Shown: positions 12,434 to 24,300, counted from the first letter of the stretch. The stretch: DNA of 64,000 bases from Zygnema cylindricum (GCA_037447655.1 JBBHKE010001047.1:1-64000); one strand, 5' to 3'. The notes: generated from the letters alone by a model not told the origin. A program made the numbers and translations.

Positions 12434-15400
12434 CTAGTCAATCTTTAATTTCAGACCACACTTCTCCCTGCAAAAAATTAGCTTAGGGGAAGGCACAGGT
12501 TTGGTCATCATATCTGCTACCATCTCACTATCTGGTCTGTACTCTAAACTGATTATTTTGTTTTCTACTTTCTCTCTAACAAAACTCAGTCTGATGTCCA
12601 TGTGTTTGGCTTTAAAATGGTGTTTAGGATTGGCAGAAATAGCGATTGCTGCCTGATTATCACAAAATATTTTCTGCACACCACTCTTAAGGTGACCAAG
12701 CTCACCAAGCAAAGACTTGACCCACATCAATTCTTTTACAGCAGAGCAAGAGGCCATATACTCAGCCTCCATGGTGGACTGAGCAATAACCTTTTGCTGT
12801 TTGCTACTCCAACAGCAAGCCCCATCACCCACATATAATACATATCCAGAAGTACATCTCCTCATCGGAGCATCACCATAACTGGCATCACTCCAAGTAG
12901 TGATGTCAGTATTCTCCCCACCCAAATGCAACCATAGATCTCTAGTTCCTACCAAGTATCTAAGGACTCTCTTAGCTGCCTCCCAATCCTTCTTAGTGGG
13001 AGCATTTAGACTTCTACTCAGCACTCCTACAGCTGCAGCTAAATCTGGCCGGGTACAATTCATAAAATATATTAGACTTCCCACTACTTGCCTGTAAGGA
13101 ATAGTCTGCATGAAATTCTGTTCATCATGAGATAATTCCTCGTCTAAGACTATGACTCCTTCTTCCTCACTCCCCTCACTTCCCTTCTTCAACTCCATTG
13201 GAGTTGTACAACTATTAGCTTTATCCATTTGAAATTTTTCAAGCATGTTCCCTATTGCTTCTTTTTGAGTCAATCTTATAATTTTCCTTTTTCGGTCTCT
13301 CTCTACTTGAATTCCCAAAATATATCTTGCTTCTCCCATATCCTTCATTTCAAATCTCCCCTTAAGATCGGTTTTCAGTTTGTTAATTTTTTCCATTGAT
13401 TTACTTAATACAAGCAAATCATCAACATAAATTGCAATAAATATCAAACCTTCCTCATCTTCGAAAACATAGATTGAGTGATCTGAGCTGATCCGAATAT
13501 ATCCCAGACCGGTAAGAAACTCATCAAGCTTCTTATTCCATTGTCGAGGTGCATGTTTCAAACCATAAAGAGATTTAATCAGCCGGCATACCTTACTCTC
13601 CTCTCCTTCTTCCACAAACCCTTCGGGTTGTCGCATGAAGATCTCCTCTTCCAATTCTCCATGCAAAAAAGCTGTTTTTATGTCCATCTGGTGCACTTCC
13701 ATGTCTTCCGCCGCCGCTAAACTGAGAAGTATGCGGACGGAGGGAAATCTGACCACCGGAGCAAAGGTTTCCTCGTAGTCAATTCCTTCCTTTTGTGTAA
13801 ATCCCTTTGCCACTAATCTGGCCTTGTAGCGCTCGATTGTGTTATCTGGGTTCAGTTTTAGTTTGAAAACCCACTTACAACCGATTGGTTTTCGGTTAGG
13901 TGGACAGTCCACCAGCTCCCAAGTATCGGCTGCCATGATTGAAGCCATCTCCTCATTGATGGCTGTCTTCCACCGGTTTCTTTCTGGACAAGTCATCGCC
14001 TCTCCATAAGTTTGAGGTTCATCTTGATGAGATAGTTTAGTTACCTTGTTATTAACCTGTTTTTCTTGCAGTCTTTTGCTACTTCTCCTCCCCCCCTCAA
14101 AATCTGAGGCCGGAATAGATGGTTCTCGTGGATTCTTTCGAACAAACTCGACTTCTCCCCTATCCCTTGATTCCGAATCAATTTCCACCACGTCTTCCGC
14201 TTCGAGTAGAGTTGTCACTGGAGTTTCCACAGCCGGGTCCTTTTCGGTCTGATTTGTACCTGCAAGAATGTCATCTTCTCTAAAACCTGGATAGTTAGGA
14301 AGCTCAAAGTCATCGGAATTTTCTGACTCAAATCTGATTTTTACTGACTTCGTATATTTGAAGGGATCTACAGACTTTCCTTCATCCATAACTACTAGAT
14401 GCTTTACTAAGATTATATCTTCCCTTTTTAGATCATAAACTCTATATCCTTTAACATCTTCATCATATCCTAATAAGTATCCTGGTTTTCCTTTAGGATC
14501 TAGCTTCCAATTTGACCGATCAGTATCTAGACTGAACACTTGACTGGCGAAAACCTTTAAGTGAGATATGTCTGGTTTCCGGCCTGTCCATCTCTCATAA
14601 GGTGTTTGATCTTTTATAGCTGAAGTAAGAACTCTATTCTTGAGGTAATTAGCACAGTTCATTGCTTCTGCCCAAAACCTTTTCCCTATCCTTTTATCTG
14701 ACAACATACTTCTAGCACTATCACTTAGTGTTCTATTTAACCTCTCGGCTACCCCATTCTGTTCAGGATTTTCTGGAACTGTCTTTTGGTGTTGAACCCC
14801 ATCTTCCCTCAGAAAATCTTCAAACTGGTTAGAAGTATACTCTCCACCATTGTCACTCCTTACTCTCTTGATTGGAGTTTCATGGAGTTTTTCGCTCCAT
14901 GCTTTATATTGTCTAAAACAATCCTCAGCTTCGGACTTGTTTTTCAAAAAATATACCCGGGAATACCGAGACCAATCATCAGTTATAGTCATCATAAATC
15001 TCTTCCCCCCCGGTGAGGGCACTTTAGCCGGTCCCCAAATATCTGTGTGTACTAGATCTAGAATTTTTTCTCCCTTATAGGTGGCTGACTTAGGAAAGGG
15101 TAATCTGTGTGCTTTACCTTGAGCACATCCACTACAATCACTTATATCATCACTCTCACTGAACTGAATCCCTTCCACCACTCCCATCTTTTTCATCTCT
15201 CTTAACTTATCTAGATTCACATGCCCAAGCCTCTTATGCCACATCATAATATCATGAACACCAGCATAATAAAGTTTCTTCTTTTCATTACTTAAGATCA
15301 GCCTAAACATCCCATGGCTACCTTTCTCAGCAATGAAATAGACATCATCCTCAAAACTAGCAGTAAAGACTCCTTCCCTAGTGCTAATAAAAAAACCCTT

Positions 15401-16348
15401 ATCATCTAATACTGATGTAGAGATAAGATTTTTGTTCAGCTCCGGAATAAACAATACATCGGAGAATGTTAATATGGATGTCTTTCCTTCTACTAACACT
15501 TTTAGATCTACCGATCCTACAAGAGTAGTGGTGACTATCCTCCCATCCCCGTACTCTATCTCTACGGTGGGAATCTTTCTTATCTTAGTGAACAGGTGTC
15601 TATCCTTACACATGTGCATGGAGGCACCTGAATCTACAATCCAGCCTGCTTCACCTTTCAATCCACCGTAAGCACATTTCTGCCTCCGTGGAATTTCGAC
15701 CTCATTTTTCGCCTCCAACTCCTCATCCAAAAGGAGCTCATCGTCCTCGTCCTCGGATTCAGCCTCAAGTACCTGTGTGACAAGGGCCTTTTTCTTTCCT
15801 CTCGAGGTACCACCGGTGTGCCCCTCCTTTAACCGAAGCTCGGTTAGCTTAGTGCACTCTGCCATATAGTGCCCCGGTTTCTTACAAAAATGACATAGTC
15901 CTTTGGGAGCCCCTGGTTCGAACTCATCGGCCAGTTTTTTCTGCTCCCTACCCCCATAGTTTCCGACCGGTTTTCGGGAATCCCTGTTCCTCCAATCAGT
16001 CGCTGTTGCCAAGGCTTGGCCACTCTTTCCTCCCCTTCGGATCTCAATTGTATTCTCTTGAACGAGAATCATTCCTACCACTGAGTTCCATATCCACCTT
16101 GAGTCAGGCAAGTCCTGCACACGGTAAACTATGTTCACGAACTCATCAGGTAACTTCATCAGTAAACAGTTAACCTTTTCTTTTTCACTCAAATCTTTTC
16201 CCGCACTCTGTAGCTCCATGAAGAGTGTAGCAAGCTCATTGCAAAAATCCAACATATTTCCCCCTTTGTATACATACTCCTTAACTTTCTGATCAGCCAA
16301 CTGTTGTTGCTGAATCGTACCACTTCGGTACATCTTTATGAGAGCCAT
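12434..16348 (-). CDS. Ty1/copia gag(partial)-pol polyprotein, 1304 aa, uninterrupted
   Basis: A single open frame encodes the capsid part of Gag followed by all Pol domains in copia order. Visible motifs are: a zinc knuckle CX2CX4HX4C (C152, C155, H160, C165); protease DSG (239-241); integrase zinc-binding H371, H376, C405, C408; integrase catalytic D436, D499, E535; reverse transcriptase D889 and YVDD (974-977); and RNase H D1154, E1196, D1230, D1251. Integrase before RT defines Ty1/copia rather than gypsy. All these catalytic residues look intact. The listed start is only the first ATG after upstream lesions: homologous Gag sequence continues to about 16797 but is broken by stops and a frameshift. 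It is the only complete pol in the window. I infer it could supply enzymes in trans if expressed. Confidence 0.92.
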   Translation of the reverse strand: MALIKMYRSGTIQQQQLADQKVKEYVYKGGNMLDFCNELATLFMELQSAGKDLSEKEKVNCLLMKLPDEFVNIVYRVQDLPDSRWIWNSVVGMILVQENTIEIRRGGKSGQALATATDWRNRDSRKPVGNYGGREQKKLADEFEPGAPKGLCHFCKKPGHYMAECTKLTELRLKEGHTGGTSRGKKKALVTQVLEAESEDEDDELLLDEELEAKNEVEIPRRQKCAYGGLKGEAGWIVDSGASMHMCKDRHLFTKIRKIPTVEIEYGDGRIVTTTLVGSVDLKVLVEGKTSILTFSDVLFIPELNKNLISTSVLDDKGFFISTREGVFTASFEDDVYFIAEKGSHGMFRLILSNEKKKLYYAGVHDIMMWHKRLGHVNLDKLREMKKMGVVEGIQFSESDDISDCSGCAQGKAHRLPFPKSATYKGEKILDLVHTDIWGPAKVPSPGGKRFMMTITDDWSRYSRVYFLKNKSEAEDCFRQYKAWSEKLHETPIKRVRSDNGGEYTSNQFEDFLREDGVQHQKTVPENPEQNGVAERLNRTLSDSARSMLSDKRIGKRFWAEAMNCANYLKNRVLTSAIKDQTPYERWTGRKPDISHLKVFASQVFSLDTDRSNWKLDPKGKPGYLLGYDEDVKGYRVYDLKREDIILVKHLVVMDEGKSVDPFKYTKSVKIRFESENSDDFELPNYPGFREDDILAGTNQTEKDPAVETPVTTLLEAEDVVEIDSESRDRGEVEFVRKNPREPSIPASDFEGGRRSSKRLQEKQVNNKVTKLSHQDEPQTYGEAMTCPERNRWKTAINEEMASIMAADTWELVDCPPNRKPIGCKWVFKLKLNPDNTIERYKARLVAKGFTQKEGIDYEETFAPVVRFPSVRILLSLAAAEDMEVHQMDIKTAFLHGELEEEIFMRQPEGFVEEGEESKVCRLIKSLYGLKHAPRQWNKKLDEFLTGLGYIRISSDHSIYVFEDEEGLIFIAIYVDDLLVLSKSMEKINKLKTDLKGRFEMKDMGEARYILGIQVERDRKRKIIRLTQKEAIGNMLEKFQMDKANSCTTPMELKKGSEGSEEEGVIVLDEELSHDEQNFMQTIPYRQVVGSLIYFMNCTRPDLAAAVGVLSRSLNAPTKKDWEAAKRVLRYLVGTRDLWLHLGGENTDITTWSDASYGDAPMRRCTSGYVLYVGDGACCWSSKQQKVIAQSTMEAEYMASCSAVKELMWVKSLLGELGHLKSGVQKIFCDNQAAIAISANPKHHFKAKHMDIRLSFVREKVENKIISLEYRPDSEMVADMMTKPVPSPKLIFCREKCGLKLKID

Positions 16349-16797
16349 TCGAAGATCAGATGCTCTTTCTACCTACAAATGAGGACATGCAAGTCCTTGA
16401 GTAAGATGGCGGAGGATAAAGTGCTTTGTCGCCATATTGTTGAAGTCCTAGGTATTAGTATCATTCTCCTCGTTCCTCGAAATAGGTGACATGAATGCCG
16501 AACCAGTTGCTATTCGTGTGGTCGTCTCCTTCTCCTTTCATTTGTCCACCACCTCTCCTTCCTTTGTCTCCTCCGTTGAAGATGGATCTGCATCTCTAGT
16601 GAATATGCCTCCTGTAATCCCTGGAGGTATCCCAAGACTGGATCAACGCCTCACCCGTCCACTCACTTTTCCCCAAAACCGTTTCTCACATAGAGCTCCT
16701 GTCATCATCCTTTCCCAGTATATGAAGCTAGTTCCATTGAATATGGGCACCCTAGATGGTGGGCCCGTAACTGCAACTCTGAGACCTCCATATGACT
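16349..16797 (-). pseudogene. Decayed N-terminal gag of the same copia element
   Basis: The minus-strand sequence matches the Gag start seen at 37225-37680 (an N-terminal FNGTGF-type segment) but is broken. A one-base deletion lies in the primer-site region near 16765. There is a TAG where relatives have tryptophan (about 16449-16451), and another stop close to the listed pol start. The pol frame therefore lacks its normal N-terminus, and the element is probably not autonomous despite its clean pol. Confidence 0.8.
16758..16771 (-). promoter_or_regulatory. Primer binding site, initiator-tRNA anticodon-loop type
   Basis: Directly after the 5' LTR end (GAGTTGCA) the minus strand reads GTTACGGGCCCACC. 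Better copies read GGTTATGGGCCCAC, the complement of the anticodon stem-loop of plant initiator tRNA-Met. Drosophila copia and yeast Ty5 prime from the same internal tRNA region. This copy has lost a base, which also shifts the overlapping gag frame. Confidence 0.7.
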
Positions 16798-17820
16798 TCA
16801 AAGTAGGCAGTTCACAGGAAGCCTATAGGATAACCCTCGCCCCTTTGTCTTTCAGCAAGAATAACTACCACCTTGGCAAACAAAAACTCTAACCACCTTC
16901 ACCCTTGTGAAGGGAAGACTCTTGTGAGTCGATAGAAAAAAGAATCTTTGAATTTTCTCCCTTGAGCAGTAAGTTATGGAGGGTCAAAGTTGACCTTTTG
17001 TACAAAAGCTTTATGGGAGAGGCGGTCCTATCTTCCAAATTTTTATAAGTCTTATCTCTTTGTAAAACTCTATCTACTGACGTACGGCACCAATCATATT
17101 ACTGTACCGTACATTAAGGTACAGGTGCTGGTGTACTTTATGCACGAACATTGTACAACATGACCAAAATGTCGACACGTGACTTTTCTGGATTCGTTTT
17201 CGTAATCCCTGGAAATGCCGAAATCTAATGTCGTGGTGCCATGTGTTATGCGATGTGGTAGCGACCAAAAACCGTTGAAATCTTCTTCCGCGATCTCGGC
17301 ATTCTTTTCGGCCGTCCGATTGAATGCTGATTTCAATCATAGCTGTCATAAATATTTGCGATGTATTTGTTTCGCTATCGAAACAAATGCGCGGTACTTA
17401 TTTATTCTCCGTAGTCGTTATCCGTAATTTTCAGAACTGACTCTATGTATCCCGTATATAGTTGCCGTTAAATGACTTAGCCTATATCTTAACGTTTAGA
17501 TATTTATTATACCCTATATCGTCTACCACTAAACTTTGGCTAAATGGATGAGGCTATCGGCTACCGGCGACATTACCTATCTGTAGGTACCAGGATCAAA
17601 TCCTGTAGACGACAACTCTCATTTTAGTAAATCAACTACTTTACTACCCTGTAAATCTCTGGATAGCATAGGTAGCCATGGCACTAACTTCCTCTCCAAC
17701 TTCTCAGTGACTGCAACAAGTGTGGGAGTTAGAGAGAGAAGTAAGAGATTGACTGCCTCGGCTTCTTTTCTGCAATTTATTTTAGACCTAGGAAATACAA
17801 AAGAACCATCAATTTCTAGA
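16772..17820 (-). repeat. Copia LTR, 5' of the intact-pol element (1049 bp)
   Basis: On the minus strand it starts TCTAGAAATTGATGG (TG mutated to TC) and ends GAGTTGCA before the primer site. It differs visibly from the 3' LTR at 11379-12420, for example throughout its tRNA-like module (B box 17593-17603, TTTT 17622-17625, plus strand). LTRs of one insertion start identical, so this pair is either old or derives from two subfamilies. The flanks show no matching 5-bp duplication. Confidence 0.8.
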
Positions 17821-18178
17821 AGATGAAGTGCTTAGCTGCCATATTGTTGTAGTCCTAGGTATCGATATCATTCTAGTCGTTCCTTAGAATAGGTGACGTG
17901 AATGCCGAACCGGTTGCTATTGGTGTGATCATCTCCTTCTCTTATCCTTTGTCCACCACCTCCCTTTCCTTTATCTCCTCCCTTGAAGACGGATCTGCAT
18001 CTCTGGTGAATCTGCTTCCTCCAAACTTGGAGGGATCCCAAGATTTGATGGACGCCTCACCCGTCCACTCACTATTCCCCAAAACTATTTCTCACATAGA
18101 GCTCCTGTCATCATACTTTCCCAGTACATGAAGCCAGCTCCATTGAAGATGGGCACCCTAGAGGGTGGTCCCATAACT
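17821..18178 (-). pseudogene. Copia gag 5' fragment with primer site
   Basis: The minus strand begins with the primer site AGTTATGGGACCAC (18165-18178) and continues into decayed N-terminal Gag, homologous to 16405-16797. It is cut at 17820 where another LTR begins, within the gag segment around the codons for a KHFIL-type stretch. This looks like an older copy into which the LTR at 16772-17820 inserted or recombined. It contains internal stops. Confidence 0.75.
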
Positions 18179-19214
18179 TGTAACTTTGAGACCTCCATAG
18201 GTCTTCATAGTAGGCAGCTCACCCGAAGCCTCTAAGATAACCCTGACCCCTTTGTGTTTCAGCAAGAATAACTGCCACCCTGAGAGACAAAAACTGTGAT
18301 CACCTTCACCTCTCTGAAGGCAAGACTCCCTTGAGTGTATAGCAAAAAAAAACTTTGAATTTTCTCCCTTGAGCAGTTAGGTATGAGGGTCAAAGTTAAC
18401 CTTTTGTACAGAAGCTTTTCGGGAGAGAGGGTCGAATCTATCAAATTTTTCTAAGTCCTATCTCTCTCTAAAACTCTATCTATTGAACTACGACACCAAT
18501 CATAATACTGTATCGTACATAAAGGTACAGGTGCCGGTGTACTTTCTGTACGACCATTCTACGACATGACCAACAACTCGACACATGTCACTTTTTGATT
18601 CGTTTCTGTAATCTCTGGAGATGCCGTAATTCAATGTGATTGTGCCACGTGGCAATTGATGTGACGTCGACAGCAAACCGGCGAAAAACCTATTCCCCGA
18701 TCTTGGCATACTTTGTGGCCGCCCAATTAAGCCGGATTACAATCGTGGCCATCATAAGTACTTGCGCAATATTTGTTTCGATTTCGAAACAAGATGCGCA
18801 GTATCCGTTTCGGATGTTCCGTACTTTGTATATTATAAACTGTATCTATGTCTAAATACCCCTTTAAATGAAATAGCCTACGTGTTAACATTTAAATAGC
18901 TACCAAACCTTATATCCTCTAACCTTGATCTTAGACTAATAGGCTAAGGCAACCGACTACCGGCTACCTTGACGGACGGCAGGTACCAAGTTCAAATCCT
19001 GGGTTCGTCAAGATCTATTTTGGTAAAATTTACGAGCCTAATGTCTGTCCCCATCGTGATAGCATAGGCGGCCATGGCTCTATCTCCCTCTCCAACTTTC
19101 ATTGACTGCAACAATTGTAAGAGCTAGAGAGAGGAGTTAGAGGCAGACTGCCTTTTCTTCTTTTTTGCATGTTACAAAACCTAGAAAATACAAAAATAAC
19201 CTGTAATTTCTACA
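18179..19214 (-). repeat. Copia LTR (1036 bp), minus orientation
   Basis: Starts TGTAGAAATTACAGG (right end 19214), ends AAAGTTACA, and is followed by a primer site on the minus strand. It carries the antisense tRNA-like module: CGACTACCGGCTACC, then AGTTCAAATCC at 18989-18999, then TTTT at 19018-19021. It is the 5' LTR of the gag fragment at 17821-18178. Confidence 0.8.
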
Positions 19215-19413
19215 CTCCTCAACCACTAACCTGTCGTTTATTGAGCCTCATTTGTTGAATTATTAGCTTTCAACATTTGCCTTAGATAAATGGTGTTGGA
19301 GAATACATGCATATATCGTAGATATTATATATGAGCGCATCCCCAAACTTTCTTTACTTCTAACCAAAGGTGTTAATTCATGATTTACGTGCTATGGTAT
19401 GGCATATGCCAAC
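19215..19413. other. Short uncharacterised stretch between LTRs
   Basis: It begins next to a weak polypurine-like GGTTGAGGAG (minus strand) before the LTR start, as expected for sequence upstream of a 3' LTR. The rest is not recognised and has no coding frame. Confidence 0.4.
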
Positions 19414-19695
19414 TGCAACTCTGAGACGTCTATATAAAATCAAAGTGGGCGGCTCACACGAAGCCTATAGGATAAGCCTGACCCATTTTTGTTTCAACAA
19501 GAATTACTGCTACCCTTGCACAGAAAAAGCTGAATTTGCTCTCCTAAGCAGTAAATTCAGAATGGTCAAAGATGACCTTTTGTACAAAAGCTCTCTCGGA
19601 GAGAGGCGAATACTAAATTTGGCTAAGTCTTAATCTCTCTCTAAACCCCTTTCTATTGAATTACGACATCAATCACATGACTGTACCTTACAAAA
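19414..19695 (-). repeat. Copia LTR fragment (U5-proximal part)
   Basis: The minus strand ends CTCAGAGTTGCA, and the interior (GGTCATCTTTGACCATTC, GAGAGAGCTTTTGTAC) aligns with the downstream third of the LTRs at 11379 and 18179. The U3 part is missing. Confidence 0.7.
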
Positions 19696-20313
19696 AAAGA
19701 ACGTAATTTTATGGGGTCCATTTTCCCACAGAAATCACAAAATCAAAGAAGCTTATCTAGATAGTGTCGACTCCAAGTTGATAAAACCCAAACGAATGAC
19801 ACCTTGATAGTCAAAATCCCAATACAGACCCCCCCTTGTGAAATAAAACTTTTTGTGTGCTCAGTTCCCCCACATAATGCAAAGTTAGAATATCAGTATT
19901 TGGACACATTCCCCCACTTTGACTCTCCCTTAAAAATGCAGCCACCTTGGCAGGCAAAAACTTTGATCGAATACACCCTTGTGTAGCGTGGTCTCCCCTA
20001 AGTTGGCAGCAAAAAGAATCATTGAAAATGGTCAATTGAGTAGTTAGTTATGGCTGCTCAAAGTTAGCCTTTTTATACAAGGGTGCTCTCAAAGGAGGCG
20101 ACTACCTACCAAAAATGCTAAGTCCTATTCCTTCTCTAAAATCCCTTCTACTAAAGTACAGAGCCAATCATATGATTGTGCCGTAGATGAATGTACAGGT
20201 ACCGGAGTACTTTATGTACGGCATTTGTACGACATGTCTATATTAGTGACATCTGTCACATCCAAACTTGTTGTCTTGCGCTTCAAAGATTGTGTGAACC
20301 CGTATGATGTTGC
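19696..20313 (-). repeat. Copia LTR fragment, GGGGTCCA subfamily
   Basis: The minus-strand 3' part belongs to a second LTR subfamily also seen at 40356-41056 and 41057-42178. That subfamily is marked by TATGGGGTCCA near its end and CCACTTTGACT further in. It is truncated at both ends and abuts the plus-strand LTR that starts at 20314. Confidence 0.65.
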
Positions 20314-21307
20314 TGTTGAAATCTATAGTTTTAAAGGGTATTTTCTAGGTGTGAATAGATTAAGTAAAAGCGTAGGCAGTTTGCCTCCACATTCTCTCTT
20401 TAGCCCCTATACTTGATGTTGTCACTAAAGGTAAGAGAGTGGTGAAGCCATGGCTACCTTAGCTACACAGGCATGACTGTAGAGTGACATAAGTCACTCT
20501 TAACAAAAAGGTTGAGTCCGGCAGGACTCAAACGTTCAACCGGCAAAGCTAGGTGTAGCCGTCAGTTCTTACTAGTCTTTTGTAGAAGTTCGTTAGAGTA
20601 TGTGGGGTTTGATTTTTATTTAAACATTGTTAAGGAAACTTAATCCGAATAACGGAAGTAGAGATAATAAGCATAGATATCTGTTATAATATAGTGCGAA
20701 ATAAGACCCGCACAAAACAAATGTACCAGAATTTTTTTTTAACGGCTAATATTAAAAGCTGGTTTAGATCCGACGACACTGATCATTGCCGAGACCCCAG
20801 AATGGCCGCTTTGGCGGTTTTCCAACGTGACATGACCTAGCGCCACGTGGCACGATAAAAATGAAAAGCGGGAATCATGCGAAGCATAGGAACAAGTCCA
20901 GAGGAGATAGACGTCTACTCCATGGTCTTGTCGTACCCATGCCGTACAGAAAGGTCATCTTCCATAGTACCTTTCTGTACTCTACAGATTTCTGATTGGT
21001 TCCTACATCAATAGATAAGTGTTGTGAGGGGGGTTTAGGACTTAGAGGATTGAGAAGTAAGCCGCCTCTCTCCCAATGAGCTTGTATAAATATTGACATC
21101 TTTGCTGCTTGATAATTAATCGCCTTGTTGGGCGTTTTCAGTGATTCTTCTTCTTGTGGACTTAGGGGAGTCTAAACTGCACAAGGGTGTAGTCATATTC
21201 TCTATTTTCCTACTTTGGTAACAGCGGTCCTAGTTGAAGAAGGGTTAGTAAAAAAATATCTAGAGGCTTCATAAATTCTGTAGTCCAATGGGGGACACAA
21301 AATTGCA
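20314..21307 (+). repeat. Copia 5' LTR (994 bp), plus orientation
   Basis: Starts TGTTGAAATCTATAG and ends AAATTGCA, followed by primer site GGTTATGAGCCC (21308-21319). A TATA-like box TATAAATATT lies at 21085, so U3 spans roughly the first 800 bp. The ATG at 21288, inside the last 20 bp of the LTR, opens the gag frame that runs through the primer site. The U3 start carries a decayed antisense tRNA-like module (20505-20584). Confidence 0.88.
20505..20584 (-). promoter_or_regulatory. tRNA-like module in LTR, decayed copy
   Basis: On the minus strand the A-box region (complement of 20565-20584) and B box CGTTTGAGTCC (20524-20534) are both mutated relative to the 57 kb copy. A TTTTT run (complement of 20505-20509) follows. 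Pol III competence is unlikely, but position and orientation match the other LTRs. Confidence 0.45.
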
Positions 21308-24300
21308 GGTTATGAGCCCACCCTCTAGGGTGCCCATCTTCAATGGAACAAGGTTTATTTATTGGAAAGCCATGATGGTAGGGGCTTTGAGTGAAAAACG
21401 ATATTGGGGTATTGTCAGTCGACAAGTGAAATGTCCATCTCAAGGAATCCTACCAAGGTTTAGTGGAGTGAGGTATTTTGCAACACCATCTGCACCAACA
21501 GAGGAGGCACACGACGCAGACAACAGTGTATATGGAAAGGGGAAAGGGAAGGAGACACCACTCACTCCTATCACCACGGCACATGGAGCGGTGGCCGTGA
21601 AGAACGAGGAAAAAGATATTCAAACGTGGGAAAAAACAAACATGCCTAGCATTTCATTTTGAGGCACCTCACTCAAGCTTTGGCAACCTCTCATCTTCTT
21701 ATTCTCAAGGCGGAGGAGTTGTGGGTGACTTAAGAGGAGATATGTAGAGCTGGTATTATTCTAGAGCTCAGTTGGCAGAGCAAAGGCTAGGGGATTACAC
21801 TTACAAAGGGGGAAATATGTTGGATTATTGTAATGACCTCTCTTGTTTGTATATAGAGATGGAAAGTGCCGGGTGGACAGGTACAATGAAGATGAAAGTG
21901 AACACTTTCATCATGAAGTTGCGTGATGAATATTAGAACATAGTGTACCGAGTGCGCGAAATAGATGGCAGTTCTTAGAAGTGGAACATAGTGGTTAAGA
22001 TGATACTCGTGCAAGAGAACACTGTTGAGATTCGAGGAGGAGGAAAAAGCGTTCAAGCACTAGCTGTCAGAACAGACCGGTGGGGGAAAGTGTCGAGGAA
22101 GTTGTACAACAACTTCAAAGGAGAGAAAGATCAATCTGGAGGACTAAGGCCCCCAAAGGGTCTTTGTCATTTATGCAAAAAGCCGGGACACTTTATAGCA
22201 GATTGCACAAAGCTGTCGGAGCTAAGATTCTAAGAGAACCGTGGTGGGGGCTCTTCCGGAGGAAAAAAGAAGGCACTTGTGGTCACACAAATGCAAGAGG
22301 AGACCGAGGAGGACGAGGCCTCTAAGGAGGAGGATAGAGAGCTCCTTCTTGAAGAAAATCTACAGGAGAGGGAGATCCCTCAAAAATAGAAGTGTGCTCT
22401 TAGAGCAATTCGGGAAGCTCCAAAAGATGGATGGATCATCGATTCAGCTGCATCCATGCATATATGTTGTGATAAGCACCTCTTTACCAAACTAAGAAAG
22501 ATCCCTACTATAGAGATAGAGTATGGGGATGGGAGAGTAGTTACCACAAATCTGGTGGGTTCGGTAGATTTGAAAGTTCTAGTGAAGGGTAAGACATATA
22601 TACTCACTTTCTCAGATGTACTCTACATTCCTCAGCTAAGTAAAAATCTTGTCTCTACCTCTGTGTTAGATGATAAAGAGTTTGATACCTTCACTAGATA
22701 GGGAGTCTTCACAACTAAGTATGGGGATGAAGTCTTCTTCACAGCAGATAAGGGTAGCCAAAGAATGTTTAACTTAAGTTATGAAAAGAAAAATGCTTAT
22801 TATGTTGGTGTCCCAAACTTGATGATGTGGCATAAGAGGTTGGGGCATGTGCATTTTGATAGGTTGAGGGAAATCAAGAAGCTTGGTGTAGTAAATGACA
22901 TTCGTTTTGAGGATAATGAAATGATGGATGATTCTAGTGGTTGTGGTCAAGGTAAGGTACACACACTACCCTTCCCCAAAAGTGCCACATATAGAGGTGA
23001 GAAAGTACTAGATCTGGTCCACATAGATATCTAGGGACCGACAAAAGTACCTTCCGTTGGAGGGAAGAGGTTTATTTTGACAATCACTGATGAATGGTCT
23101 AGATACTCTAGAGTCTAGTTTCTAAAAACAAAGTTTGAAACACCGACTTACTTCAAAAAATATAAAGCATGGAGTGAGATATTGCACGGAACCTTCATTA
23201 AGAGAATAAGAACTGATAATGGGGGAGAATATACCTCTAACGAGTTTGAGGAATACTTCAGGGATGAGGGAGTTTAGCATCAGAAAACTATACCAAAAAA
23301 CCTTGAATAAAATGGGGTAGCTGAGAGGTTGAATCAGAATCTAGAAGATAGTGTACAAAGTATGTTAGCCGACAAGAAGATAGGAAAAAGGTTTTGGGCA
23401 GAAGCCATGAACTGTGCTAACTACATTGAGAATAAAGTCCTTACTATGGCCGTAATAGGAATAACACCTTATGAGAGATGGGTTAGAAAGAAACCAGATA
23501 TTTCTCACCTTAAAGTTTACAGCTCAGACAAAGATATGAAAAACTAGAAACTAGATGCTAAAGGGAAACTAGGGAATTTTGTGGGATATCATGAAGATGT
23601 TAAGGGATATAGAGTCTATGACTTAGCTAAACAAGATATCATTTTGGTAAAGCACCTAGTTGTCATGGATGAAGGGGAGTCATTTGATCCCTTCAAATAT
23701 ACCAAGAAGATGAGAATCAAATTTGAGTTCGATGTGAGGAGGACTCGGATCTTCCCGGTGGAGACATGAGGGAAAACTTGATTGCAAATTCAAGGGAGAT
23801 CCAAGATACGAGAGATACATTGGAATCTCTTCATATTCCTATACACTCCGAGGAGAATGAGGAGGAGGAGCCACAACTGGCTTCCATGGACAGGGGAGCC
23901 GATGAGACAGTGAGGAGGAACCCGAGACTTCCCTCCATTCTAGCTTCGGACTTTGAGGGAGGACGAAGAAGGAGCAAAAGGCTACAGGAAAAGCAAGCTG
24001 CTCACAAGGTAACTAAGCTGTCTCATCTTGATGAGCCTCAGATATACTAAGAGGCAATGAACACTCCAGAGATTGATAGATAGGTTAGAGCCATAAATGA
24101 TGAGATGGCCTCCATCATGGAAAGAAATACTTGGGAGATGGTGGACTCTCCTCTGGACAGAAAACGGATTGGAAGCAAATGGGTGTTTAAACTGAAACTG
24201 AACCTAGATAACACTATTCATAGATATAAGGCTTAGTTGGTAGCAAAGGGGATCACCCAAACAAAGGGGATAGATTATGAGGAGACTTTTGCTCCGGTGG

